Under the pieces are notes generated by a model. That model had not been told where the DNA came from, made no database searches, and saw only the letters and a list, made by a program, of their open reading frames with translations. 34,557 bases of DNA from Cyanobacteria bacterium RM1_2_2 (GTDB taxonomy: Bacteria; Cyanobacteriota; Cyanobacteriia; Elainellales; Elainellaceae). The translations under genes and the position numbers were made by a program. Location of the stretch: assembly GCA_012033495.1 (NCBI GenBank), contig JAAUQT010000036.1, forward strand, positions 1 to 34,557. Reading direction: 5' to 3'. Of this stretch, positions 16,876-25,168 are shown piece after piece (positions within the stretch are counted from its first letter, which is position 1; every line of letters starts with the position of its first letter).

Positions 16876-18374
16876 ATCTTTCAGTGCATCCCTCTATAGT
16901 TTTGATTGATAGCATTGATAAAGAGAATAATAAAGATTTTGGCACTGGCTTTATTATTCATAGAGATGATTATGGTACTTATATATTAACCTGCAAGCAT
17001 GTTCTTAGAGATGCTGGGGGGGCGGGAAAAGTAAGAGTTTCTAGTATTGCTGATGTAGATATAGAAGATTACGATGAAAGTTTTGATTTGTTAGTTCTGC
17101 GTGTTAATGGTCTCTTTACAGAACAAATCTTTTCCCTTTGTGCATCTGGAAACGAAGGTAAAGAATTTGTTACGGCTGGTTTTTATAGGTTTGACGGTGA
17201 CGAAAATCCAAGAATTAAAGATATTAAAGGAGAATTAGGAAAATTAGAAGCGATCAAATCTAGAGAAACTGGTAATCGAATTACAGCCTGGGACTTGAAG
17301 ATAGCTGATGGTGGTTTCTTGAAGCCGGGATATAGCGGCTCACCCGTGATAGATGAAAATGGCTATGTGCTGGGAGTAGTAAGTCATTTAAGAGGAAAAG
17401 GTGAACAAGGTTCAGCTATTTCTATAAAGTCTCTTAAAAAGATTTGGCGTAGGATGCCATCGGATCTGATTAAACCAACTTGGCTCTATGACAAGATACT
17501 TGAGGGACATTCAGGTTGTATTAACAATGTTTCTTTTAGTCCTATAGATGACAAAATTTTATTTAGCTGTAGTGATGATATGACCATTAGAAAATGGGAT
17601 ATTGCTACCAGAAGCTCTTCAATCATTGGAAAGCACTCAACAAAAGTTAGAGCTATAATTCCAAGTCCAAATGGGAAAGTGATAACGAGTGGTAGTGAAA
17701 ATGGAACAATAAGAGTCTGGGATACAGTTACTGGAGCTAAAGTATATTCTTCTCCTTCAAAAATACATCAAAAGAGAATTAATACTCTTGCCATCTCTCC
17801 AGATAATAAGTTTTTAATTAGTGGAAGTAGCGATCAAACAATTAAAGTATGGGATATTCAATCTCTTGAAAATGGTAGCCCTATTACAGATCTTCCTAGT
17901 AAACATACAAACGGTATTAGATCTATTGTAGTCAGTAAAGATGGAAATTTCTTTATTAGTGGCAGTAGTGATAACTTAATTAAAGTTATAAACTTTAATG
18001 GTAAAACTCTAAGAAAGTTTATACATTCCGACAAGGTTCTTTCTATAGCTATCAGCTCAGATCAGAGAAATCTTATCATTGGTAGTTCAGATAAAACAAT
18101 AAGGATTTGGGACTTAGAAACAGCTCAACTGATTGATACTTTGACTGGACATAGAGATGAAGTTCGGTCTGTAACTATTAGCCCAAACAACCAGACTTTT
18201 GCTAGTGGAAGTACTGATGGGACAATTAGAATTTGGGATTTGGAAAATAAAAAATTACTTCATGTATTGCCTCATGAGGGAGCAATTAGGTCAGTTGCAT
18301 ATAGTCCGAGTGGCAAAGTGATTGCTGGTGGAAGTAGCAATGCAAGTATCAAACTTTGGAAGTTAAGCGAATAG
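16872..18374 (+). CDS. Trypsin-like serine protease fused to a seven-repeat WD40 propeller
   Basis: 500 residues, GTG start at 16872 preceded by AAAGGAG and overlapping the previous stop. The N-terminal S1-type protease (about 1-195) has a full triad: His43 in TCKHVL, Asp72 in FDLLVL and Ser155 in GYSGSP, with GTGFIIH as the usual opening strand. There is no signal peptide or TM segment, so it should work in the cytoplasm. Seven WD40 repeats follow (about 208-500), each with a GSxDxTIRxWD-like ending, enough for one closed propeller; repeat 4 has degenerated its WD (KVINFNG). The propeller likely senses or docks a partner that controls the protease. The gene is strongly AT-rich (17521-17580 is 15 G/C of 60) beside balanced neighbours, so it is probably acquired. 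A predicted conflict or cell-death effector by context; targets unknown. Confidence 0.85.
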   Translation: MNLSVHPSIVLIDSIDKENNKDFGTGFIIHRDDYGTYILTCKHVLRDAGGAGKVRVSSIADVDIEDYDESFDLLVLRVNGLFTEQIFSLCASGNEGKEFVTAGFYRFDGDENPRIKDIKGELGKLEAIKSRETGNRITAWDLKIADGGFLKPGYSGSPVIDENGYVLGVVSHLRGKGEQGSAISIKSLKKIWRRMPSDLIKPTWLYDKILEGHSGCINNVSFSPIDDKILFSCSDDMTIRKWDIATRSSSIIGKHSTKVRAIIPSPNGKVITSGSENGTIRVWDTVTGAKVYSSPSKIHQKRINTLAISPDNKFLISGSSDQTIKVWDIQSLENGSPITDLPSKHTNGIRSIVVSKDGNFFISGSSDNLIKVINFNGKTLRKFIHSDKVLSIAISSDQRNLIIGSSDKTIRIWDLETAQLIDTLTGHRDEVRSVTISPNNQTFASGSTDGTIRIWDLENKKLLHVLPHEGAIRSVAYSPSGKVIAGGSSNASIKLWKLSE

Positions 18375-18444
18375 GTCAATGGTAGCTATAACATTTTGGT
18401 GTTGACAATTTTCAAAAATAAATTTGTTTAACAACAGACAATCC

Positions 18445-19118
18445 TCAAGTACTGTCCCACCAATAGCTCAGCGGTCTAACAACTTGTTCAGCAGCAACTT
18501 CAGCAACAAGGCTTTGCGTAGTGGCGGCATCGATAGCAGAGGGGCGACCTGACATTACTCCTGCTCGAAACAAGACCTCGATTGGCTGAGCTGTTACATC
18601 AGCCGTTGCAGAGGTCAGTTGTTCAGCGAATCCCGCACCAAATTCCACGCTTGTGGCAATTTTTAAGCGGTTGGTGAGATTGGGGCGTTCGGCGGTGGGT
18701 GGGGCTAAAAAGCCAACTTCTACGACCGAATAATCCACGTTTACAAGAGAGTCGGGAATCAAAAAACCGCCACTTACCTCATTCCAAATCTGATAATTCA
18801 GCGAAAAAATATCGCTCACTGGAATATCCACTTTGACGTTTTCAGAAGGACGGTTGGCGCGTCGGCGTTGCCGCAATAAATTACCCGCTGCCCCTTCTAT
18901 CGGCTCATCCTCGTTTTCCAAAATTGTTGCCGTTAGCATTGTGTCACTGGTTTCTAAAATGCAGCGACCTGATCGCAAGCCATCACTAAACTCCAGGCTA
19001 CAGTAAACCTCTCTTCGGCTCGATGCACTGGGCGATTGAGCGAGTGTTTTTCAACCCAGGATAAACTTCCAAGTAGCGCTGGAACCAAAAGCCCTATCGT
19101 TAGCAGTTTTGATGGCAT
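18445..19118 (-). CDS. Exported protein of unknown function (one frameshift)
   Basis: Unrecognised. The start at 19118 (MPSKLLTIGLLVPALLG) has AGGAG about 9 bases upstream and a signal peptide of roughly 20-25 residues. The frame then breaks at 19008-19009: one lost G on the coding strand (AGAGGTTTAC for AGAGGGTTTAC) would join HRAEER to VYCSLEFSDGLRSGRCILETSD, giving 224 residues. The mature part has two early Cys that could pair (VYC ... GRC), a basic RQRRRANRP segment, then mixed strands and a C-terminal YWWDST. It lies 66 bases after the histidine kinase on the same strand, so it may be its co-transcribed partner. Its 3' end touches the AT-rich island and carries the right 13-bp repeat. 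Confidence 0.65.
18471..18483. repeat. 13-bp inverted repeat, right copy (AT-rich island boundary)
   Basis: GCGGTCTAACAAC, exact reverse complement of 16317-16329. It lies inside the last codons of the exported-protein gene, about 100 bases after the protease-WD40 stop. Confidence 0.6.
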
Positions 19119-19184
19119 GATTCCACTCTCCTGATCTGCTCTCAGCCTTCTCACCCCAAGTGTAATACACCACTCCCTCAGATC

Positions 19185-20660
19185 TTATTGAGCCGGTTCC
19201 CTAGGGAAGATCAATGCAAACGTCGATCCTTGCCCTGGAGAACTAACAACACTCACTTTTCCATTCAAAGCAGTCACGATGGCTTGAACAATTGCCAACC
19301 CAAGCCCCGCTCCCTCAGTGCGACCAGAATTATGTTTAGCTCTGGCAAAGCGTTTAAAAATGCGCTGTTGATCTTCAGCATCAATTCCAATGCCCGTATC
19401 GCGTACCCAGAAGCGAACCGTGTCGTTATCCTTGACTGAACCTAAAGCAATTAACCCATCTCCAGGCGTATGTTGATTAGCGTTCACCACCAAGTTCATC
19501 ATGGCCTGGGTCAAACGCTGGCGATCAATCTGGATTGTCCCTGACGCCTTGCGGTCAAGCCGACAATCACACTTCACAATTGCCTTTGCCTTCAAATATA
19601 ATTCTTCAGTCAGTTCTGCTAAATTGACGGTTTCAAGTTGTACAAAATCAGGCTGTCCTGCCTTCACTAAAAGCAGCATATCATTCACAAACCGACTCAT
19701 TCGATCTAACTCATCATCGACGATGGCTAGCACTTCTGATTGTTCTTTAGGATCGTCTCCTAGTAGTTCCAAGTGTCCTCGAATAATTGTGATCGGCGTT
19801 CTTAATTCATGACTTGCATCGTTAATAAAATTGCGCTGACTCACGAATGAAGACTGCAACCGATCCATCATTTCGTTGAAGGTTTGAGCGACATCGGCTA
19901 ATTCTCCATTGCCTTCAACCTGAATACGCTTAGAGAGATCGGTTTCGCTGATATTACGAGCCGCAGTTGCCATGGAGCGTAAGGGTTTGAGAATTTTTCC
20001 AGAAGCGATCCAGGCAATCAGGGAAGCAACCAGCAACAGCAAAATCATCGCCTTGAGAACAACCTGAACCGCAGCTACGGTTTCTTCACGCTCATCGGCA
20101 ACGAGATGAACGACTACAAAGACTCCCAGTTGTTGTCCTTGAAGTCGAATTGGTTCAGCAACATACACAACACCTTCAACTTCAGGGTCAGCAACTGAGA
20201 GTCTGTTCTGCGAGGGTTGCTCAATTTGCTGCCAGATGTTCATCAACTGAGAGCCGGGCGCTAGCGAGGGCGGCAAATCATTTGGACGCGCATCAAAAAA
20301 CTGACGGTCAAAAATAACGACCAGAAACTGATCAACCTCCATTCTTTCCGCTTGTAAGTACTCACGGAAGAAGGTGCGGAGTTCTGTTGAATTCTGAGGT
20401 TGAGCAACTGCCAGATCTGTGTGTAGTTCGCCGATTTCTTCAGCAATGTCTTGCTGCAATCGCTGATCAACAAGCTGAAACAGTGCAAAATAAATGACTG
20501 GAATGGAAATGCTGACGAAAGCAGTCATCAAGGCTATGTAACAAAGCAAGATGCGCGTTCGGGCTTCCGAGAAAAAATGCCACCCCTTGAGGCGTTGTCG
20601 GAAATGGTGTCTTAGATTTGTTGACTGGGTAGGCGACTCTGGCTGACTGCCTGAAACCAT
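19185..20660 (-). CDS. Membrane sensor histidine kinase
   Basis: 491 residues, two-component sensor. The start at 20660 has AGGAG 8-9 bases upstream. TM1 is at about 36-62, a periplasmic sensor domain at about 63-198 and TM2 at about 199-220. HAMP follows (about 222-275, LKPLRSMATAARNISETDLSKRI), then HisKA with DASHELRTP (phospho-His 284). HATPase_c carries the N box (NLVVNANQHT), G1 (VRDTGIGID), F box (IFKRFARA) and G2 (GAGLGLAIVQAIV). The overall form matches the CutS/ColS-like group. No response regulator is adjacent: upstream is a divergent glycosyltransferase, downstream the exported protein 66 bases on. The ligand is unknown. A role in sensing envelope state is a guess from the neighbours. 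Confidence 0.93.
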   Translation of the reverse strand: MVSGSQPESPTQSTNLRHHFRQRLKGWHFFSEARTRILLCYIALMTAFVSISIPVIYFALFQLVDQRLQQDIAEEIGELHTDLAVAQPQNSTELRTFFREYLQAERMEVDQFLVVIFDRQFFDARPNDLPPSLAPGSQLMNIWQQIEQPSQNRLSVADPEVEGVVYVAEPIRLQGQQLGVFVVVHLVADEREETVAAVQVVLKAMILLLLVASLIAWIASGKILKPLRSMATAARNISETDLSKRIQVEGNGELADVAQTFNEMMDRLQSSFVSQRNFINDASHELRTPITIIRGHLELLGDDPKEQSEVLAIVDDELDRMSRFVNDMLLLVKAGQPDFVQLETVNLAELTEELYLKAKAIVKCDCRLDRKASGTIQIDRQRLTQAMMNLVVNANQHTPGDGLIALGSVKDNDTVRFWVRDTGIGIDAEDQQRIFKRFARAKHNSGRTEGAGLGLAIVQAIVTALNGKVSVVSSPGQGSTFALIFPREPAQ

Positions 20661-20927
20661 CTAAGATACTCCTGCCACTCAATTTCACTGTGGATTTAGT
20701 GTATAAAACATATTCCTGAGTCTGAGTCAGTTATCAGGGATAAAGTACACATAAACAGGAATGGTTTTACTCTATCAACCTTCCTGTCTCCTCTCAAAGT
20801 AAAATTTGTGCAGTTGATTCTTTAATTTTTTTGATCATTCCCCTGCCAAAATTGGTTAGGCTCAAACCCGTCATGGGCACTCTAGCAAGTGAACGTTAGC
20901 CCAATTTATGGGTCTGCGAGAGTTCTC

Positions 20928-21854
20928 ATGCCTAATCCACAGATTTCTGCAATTATTTGCACCCATAACCGAGCGTCCTATTTAGGAGCCGCGATTGATA
21001 GCTTGCTTGCACAAGAATTTGCCGGAGACTTTGAGGTGATCGTTGTCGATAATGCCTCAACCGATGGCACTCGTGAAATTGTTGCAGCCCGATCTTCGCA
21101 TCCGTGCCTGCGCTATGTGTATGAGCCTGTGACGGGCTTATCGGTTGCTCGCAATACGGGCGCAAAGTTTGCTCAAGCTCAAGTTTTGGCTTACCTCGAT
21201 GACGATGCTGTTGCTAGCCCCCAGTGGCTGACGGTGCTCTGCCAGGCTTATCAAACTCACGAAAAGCTAGCAATTGCAGGTGGACGGGTGACGCTGCTGT
21301 GGGCAAATGGGCTTCAGGCTCCACGCTGGCTCTCAACAGGGCTGTCGGGAAACCTGGGAGCCTACGATCTTGGCGCTGAACCACGGCTCATCGATCGTCC
21401 TGGACTGACGCCAAGAGGTTTAAATTACTCGATTCGTCGCTCGTTTTTGGAGCAAATTGGTGGCTTTGATGTCAACCTCGGTCGGGTTGGTAAAAATCTG
21501 CTCTCCAACGAAGAACTCCACATGACTGAACTTGCGATCAATCGCGGCTGGCAGGTGATGTATTTACCCGATGCTCATGTGGCTCACAACGTTGCCCCCG
21601 AACGGCTGAACCGGGCGTGGTTTCTGAGCCGGGGTTGGTGGCAGGGCATTAGTGAATGCTACCGCGAACAGCTAGCAGGCCGGGCTGGATTCGGTCAGTT
21701 TATTCGAGGGGGTGAACGGCTATTGCGCGGACTGTATCGCTCACTCAAATATTTCAACGATCCCGCCGAACGGTTCGATAACTTCGCCTATGCCTACGGA
21801 CAAATTGGCTATCTCAAAGCCGCCATGCAAGGAATTTTGCGTTTCAAACATTGA
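20928..21854 (+). CDS. Family 2 glycosyltransferase
   Basis: 308 residues from the ATG at 20928 (MPNPQISAIICTHNR); a GTG at 20889 is less likely. GT-A fold glycosyltransferase: nucleotide-binding start ISAIICTHNRASYL, the first Asp motif VIVVDNASTDGT, the DxD-like metal site AYLDDDAVASPQWL, an SVARNTGA loop, and an acceptor-side GGFDVNLGR ... SNEELHMT motif providing the likely catalytic acid pair. The C-terminal part is basic and amphipathic, and may dock at the membrane. It opens a three-gene group with a second GT2 and a WcaF-like acetyltransferase, so the product is probably an exopolysaccharide or lipopolysaccharide repeat unit. Sugar and acceptor cannot be told. Confidence 0.9.
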   Translation: MPNPQISAIICTHNRASYLGAAIDSLLAQEFAGDFEVIVVDNASTDGTREIVAARSSHPCLRYVYEPVTGLSVARNTGAKFAQAQVLAYLDDDAVASPQWLTVLCQAYQTHEKLAIAGGRVTLLWANGLQAPRWLSTGLSGNLGAYDLGAEPRLIDRPGLTPRGLNYSIRRSFLEQIGGFDVNLGRVGKNLLSNEELHMTELAINRGWQVMYLPDAHVAHNVAPERLNRAWFLSRGWWQGISECYREQLAGRAGFGQFIRGGERLLRGLYRSLKYFNDPAERFDNFAYAYGQIGYLKAAMQGILRFKH

Positions 21855-21902
21855 TCCTTCTGTGTGGGCAGGTTTTCAAATCTGCTACCCATGCCAATCC
21901 TC

Positions 21903-21930
21903 TCTGTACAGGCAGGTCTGTACAGGCAGG
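21903..21930 (+). repeat. 14-bp tandem repeat in the GT2-GT2 gap
   Basis: TCTGTACAGGCAGG twice in a row (21903-21916 and 21917-21930), with a degenerate third GTACAGGTGG near 21965. It is followed by the GGTTTAGAACCGCCCCTACC type of dispersed intergenic repeat. Confidence 0.7.
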
Positions 21931-22021
21931 TTTAGAACCGCCCCTACCCGATATCCCTTTTTCCCGTACAGGTGGTTTTTCCGATCTGCTCCACCCAACC
22001 CTTTACCCAACCTAAATCAAC

Positions 22022-22957
22022 ATGATGCCTGCCAAACTTCCGGTTTCCGTCCTGATTCCTGCTAAAAACGAAGAAGCAAATCTGCCTGCTTGTCTAGAAA
22101 GCGTGGCGCGTGCTGATGAGGTGTTTGTCGTTGATTCACAGAGTACGGATCGATCGATTGAAATCTCTGAACGCTATGGTGCAACTGTGGTGCAGTTTCA
22201 CTTCAACGGACGCTGGCCCAAAAAGAAAAACTGGTCGTTGGAAAACTTGCCCTTTCGCAACGAGTGGGTGCTGATTGTAGACTGCGATGAGCGAATTACG
22301 CCTGAACTGTGGGATGAAATTGCAGCCGCAATTCAAAATCCTGACTATGAAGGCTATTACTTGAATCGTCGGGTGTTTTTCCTAGGCCAGTGGATTCGGC
22401 ATGGGGGCAAATATCCAGACTGGAATCTGCGCCTGTTCCGTCATGCCAAAGGACGCTACGAAAATTTGCACACTGAAGAAATTCGTAATACGGGCGATAA
22501 CGAAGTGCATGAGCATGTGGTGATGTCAGGCAAAGTCGGCTATCTGAAAAACGACATGCTGCACATCGACTTCCGCGACATTTTCCATTGGTTAGAGCGT
22601 CACAACCGTTACTCGAACTGGGAAGCGAGAGTTTATTACAACCTGCTGACGGGCATGGGCGAGGGCGGCACCATTGGCGCGAATCTGTTTGGTGATTCGG
22701 TGCAGCGCAAGCGTTTCCTAAAGCGGATTTGGGTACGGCTGCCTTTCAAGCCGACGATTCGATTCATGCTGTCCTACTTCATTCGGTTCGGCTTTTTGGA
22801 CGGTAAAGCAGGCTACATCTACGCGCGACTGCTCAGCCAATACGAATACCAAATTGGCGTCAAGCTCTACGAGTTGCAGTATGGCGGTCAACTAAACAAA
22901 GTCACTGAGCCTACACCAACCGTAACGATTGAACCTGTCCCGCAGCCCGAATCCTAA
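22022..22957 (+). CDS. Family 2 glycosyltransferase (WaaE/KdtX-like)
   Basis: 311 residues; ATG at 22022 (a second ATG follows directly). The features are of the WaaE/KdtX beta-1,4-glucosyltransferase subgroup: VSVLIPAKNEEANLPACLESV, VFVVDSQSTDRSIEI, WPKKKNWSLENLPF, the metal site WVLIVDCDERITPEL, then GYYLNRRVFFLGQWIRHGG and PDWNLRLFRHAKGRYE. C-terminal amphipathic helices (RFMLSYFIRFGFLDGKAGYIYARLLSQYEY) suggest membrane attachment. It transfers a hexose to a polysaccharide or lipid-linked acceptor; the exact sugar is unknown. It lies between a GT2 and an acetyltransferase in the same direction. Confidence 0.9.
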   Translation: MMPAKLPVSVLIPAKNEEANLPACLESVARADEVFVVDSQSTDRSIEISERYGATVVQFHFNGRWPKKKNWSLENLPFRNEWVLIVDCDERITPELWDEIAAAIQNPDYEGYYLNRRVFFLGQWIRHGGKYPDWNLRLFRHAKGRYENLHTEEIRNTGDNEVHEHVVMSGKVGYLKNDMLHIDFRDIFHWLERHNRYSNWEARVYYNLLTGMGEGGTIGANLFGDSVQRKRFLKRIWVRLPFKPTIRFMLSYFIRFGFLDGKAGYIYARLLSQYEYQIGVKLYELQYGGQLNKVTEPTPTVTIEPVPQPES

Positions 22958-22980
22958 CGTTTCAGCCAAATTGCTCTGTA

Positions 22981-23013
22981 CGCTATTGTGACGCTATTGT
23001 GACGTCATTGTGA
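22981..23013 (+). repeat. Three 11-bp tandem repeats before the acetyltransferase start
   Basis: CGCTATTGTGA (22981-22991), CGCTATTGTGA (22992-23002) and CGTCATTGTGA (23003-23013) end two bases before the ATG at 23016. They sit where a ribosome binding site would be; no Shine-Dalgarno is visible. Confidence 0.85.
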
Positions 23014-23015
23014 GT

Positions 23016-23624
23016 ATGACCTCTTCCATCTCCTCTCAATTCACCCCAGACTTGACTGCACCGGCTTTAGTCGATCTACGCCACTATGATCAATCTCATT
23101 TTGATCGCGGGCGGTCAGGTTGGATGATTCTGCTGTGGTGGCTGGTTCAGGCGCTTGTGTTTCCCTTAACACCCCATTCGTTTCATGCGCCTCGAATTGC
23201 GATGCTACGGTGGTTTGGGGCAAAAATTGGGCGAGGTGTCTGCATTCGTCCGACGGCGCGCTTTACCTACCCTTGGAAGGTGAACATCGGTGACTATAGC
23301 TGGATCGGTGATGATGTGGTGCTTTACAGCCTTGATTACATTACGATTGGGCAGCACTGTGTCATCTCACAAAAAAGCTATCTGTGTACAGGGAGCCATG
23401 ACATTACTGATCCAGCCTTTGGGTTGCAAACAGCCCCGATTACCGTCGGCAATGGAGCCTGGATAGCAACTGATTGTTTTGTTGCACCGGGCGTCACGAT
23501 TGGCGCCAACGCAGTGATTGGGGCCCGCAGCACCGTCCTAAGAGCTATGCCGCATCAGCAGGTCTGTTGGGGAAGCCCCTGTCAGCCACGATACGTCAGA
23601 GCAGTGAGCGGAATCAGCAATTAA
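23016..23624 (+). CDS. WcaF-like hexapeptide acetyltransferase
   Basis: 202 residues, ATG at 23016 (a GTG six bases earlier is in frame). Left-handed beta-helix O-acetyltransferase of the colanic-acid WcaF type. The N-terminus has an amphipathic/hydrophobic segment (WMILLWWLVQALVFPLT), then LRWFGAKIGRGVCIRPTARFTYPWKVNIGDYSWIGDD, hexapeptide repeats through VVLYSLDYITIGQHCVIS, the catalytic-His loop CTGSHDITDPAFG, and more hexads ending VIGARSTVL. It uses acetyl-CoA to decorate a sugar. As last gene of the GT2-GT2 group, it probably acetylates the same polysaccharide. Its translation may be affected by the 11-bp repeats at its start. Confidence 0.9.
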   Translation: MTSSISSQFTPDLTAPALVDLRHYDQSHFDRGRSGWMILLWWLVQALVFPLTPHSFHAPRIAMLRWFGAKIGRGVCIRPTARFTYPWKVNIGDYSWIGDDVVLYSLDYITIGQHCVISQKSYLCTGSHDITDPAFGLQTAPITVGNGAWIATDCFVAPGVTIGANAVIGARSTVLRAMPHQQVCWGSPCQPRYVRAVSGISN

Positions 23625-23657
23625 TCGAGCTTAATTTACTAAATTGAGGTGGGTGCG

Positions 23658-24836
23658 TCAGTTGATCACCATCTCAAGCAAGGCTTCGTCTTGGGCAGAA
23701 TGGCGTTTTTCAATCGGGATATAGGATGCTCCCCGCTCACCGGTGTAGATCTGAGTCGGACGGAAAATGCGGTTTTCAGCTAGCTGCTCTTTCCAGTGAG
23801 CTAACCAGCCCGCAGTGCGAGCAATGGCAAAAACAGGTGTAAACAGATCCGTCGGGATGCCCAATTTCCGGTAAAGCAAACCAGAGTAAAAATCAACGTT
23901 AGGATAAATGCCCTTAGCTCCCAAACGCGCCTCAACTGCCTTTTCCATTGCCACAGCGATGTCATAATATTCGTCTCTGCCAAACTTCTCAAAAAGCTGC
24001 TCGGCATACTCTTGCAGAATAATGGCGCGCGGATCTTTCACTTTATAAACGCGGTGTCCGAATCCCATGATTTTGGCTTTTTTTTGAATGCAATCATCGA
24101 GATAAGATTCAACATTGTCGATGGAACCAATCTCTTCCAGCATCCAAATCACTTCTTCATTCGCCCCTCCATGCAGCGGCCCTGCCAAGGTTCCCACGGC
24201 TGAAGCAATCACCCCGTAAGGATCTGTCAGCGTCGATGCTGTCACCATTGCCGAGAAGGTGGAGGCGTTAATCGTGTGTTCAGCGTGCAGCGTTAAGCAA
24301 ACATCAAAAATGTGAGCTGCCAGCGGATCAGGTTCCCGCTCATTTAGCATGTAGAGGAAGTTGGCAGCGTAATTCAGGTCATCACGGGGCTGCACCGGGT
24401 CATTCCCCTTGCGCATCAGTTGAAAGGCAGCCACCATTGTGGGAATTTTGGCGAGAAGCCTCACCACCGCATCTCGAATATATACTGGATTGTCGAGGGC
24501 ACGACGAGAGTAGAACAGACCTAAAGCCGCAGCACAAGCCTGTAGCGCATCCATTGGATGTCCGCTTTCTGGGAAGCACTTCATCATGTCGCGGATACGA
24601 TACTTGAGGCGACGATGATAGCGAATTTCGTGCTCAAACTCGGCTAATTCATCTTGAGAAGGCAAACTTCCCCAAATTAATAGGTAAGACGTTTCTAAAA
24701 AAGTGCTACTGCGAGCCAGTTCCTCAATACTGATGCCTCGATATTCCAGAATGCCTTTTTGACCATCAACAAAGCTAATGCTGGATTGTGTGGCCGGAAT
24801 TCCTTCCAAACCGGGTCTATATTCGCAGAACGTCAT
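23658..24836 (-). CDS. gltA: Citrate synthase
   Basis: Condenses acetyl-CoA and oxaloacetate to citrate; in cyanobacteria it feeds 2-oxoglutarate and nitrogen assimilation. 392 residues, complete. Type II fold; the three catalytic residues are all present: His222 (GPLHGGANE), His261 (MGFGHRVYK) and Asp315 (PNVDFYSG). The substrate-binding HAEHTINAST segment is intact. The N-terminus MTFCEYRPGLEGIPATQSSIS and length are those of cyanobacterial enzymes. It faces the acetyltransferase gene tail to tail with 33 bases between; upstream, recN runs in the same direction 332 bases away. Confidence 0.97.
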   Translation of the reverse strand: MTFCEYRPGLEGIPATQSSISFVDGQKGILEYRGISIEELARSSTFLETSYLLIWGSLPSQDELAEFEHEIRYHRRLKYRIRDMMKCFPESGHPMDALQACAAALGLFYSRRALDNPVYIRDAVVRLLAKIPTMVAAFQLMRKGNDPVQPRDDLNYAANFLYMLNEREPDPLAAHIFDVCLTLHAEHTINASTFSAMVTASTLTDPYGVIASAVGTLAGPLHGGANEEVIWMLEEIGSIDNVESYLDDCIQKKAKIMGFGHRVYKVKDPRAIILQEYAEQLFEKFGRDEYYDIAVAMEKAVEARLGAKGIYPNVDFYSGLLYRKLGIPTDLFTPVFAIARTAGWLAHWKEQLAENRIFRPTQIYTGERGASYIPIEKRHSAQDEALLEMVIN

Positions 24837-25168
24837 AATTTCACCGTGTGCCCGAAATAACTTGTACTGAGCAAATCAACCTTAGATTGGCATATTCCTC
24901 TCAATCGTTTTGTCTGCCTTGAACCAGTCTTACGCGAACAGGTCACAGGCTGTTAATGAAGAATATTGTTCGTAACACTCACCACCCTATTGCGTCGATC
25001 AAGCTGACCGAATGCGGCATGATGATCAACTCAAACGTTTATAATACAACGCGAATTGGGACAACGTGTGGAGGAGATAGGGGAGTGGGAAATTTATCAA
25101 ATAACTCGTCTACCCGTTGGCTGAGCGTTCACAAGCAGCCTGCCCAATCACTCCACCCATTTACCTGA
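24837..25168. other. Intergenic region between recN and gltA
   Basis: 332 bases, holding the gltA promoter. A 70-codon plus-strand frame ending at 25168 has no recognisable feature and I do not call it. No terminator hairpin with a T run was found for recN. Confidence 0.5.

Noticed and set aside
24956-25168. 70-codon frame between recN and gltA
   Set aside because: No ribosome binding site, composition not protein-like, no family recognised.
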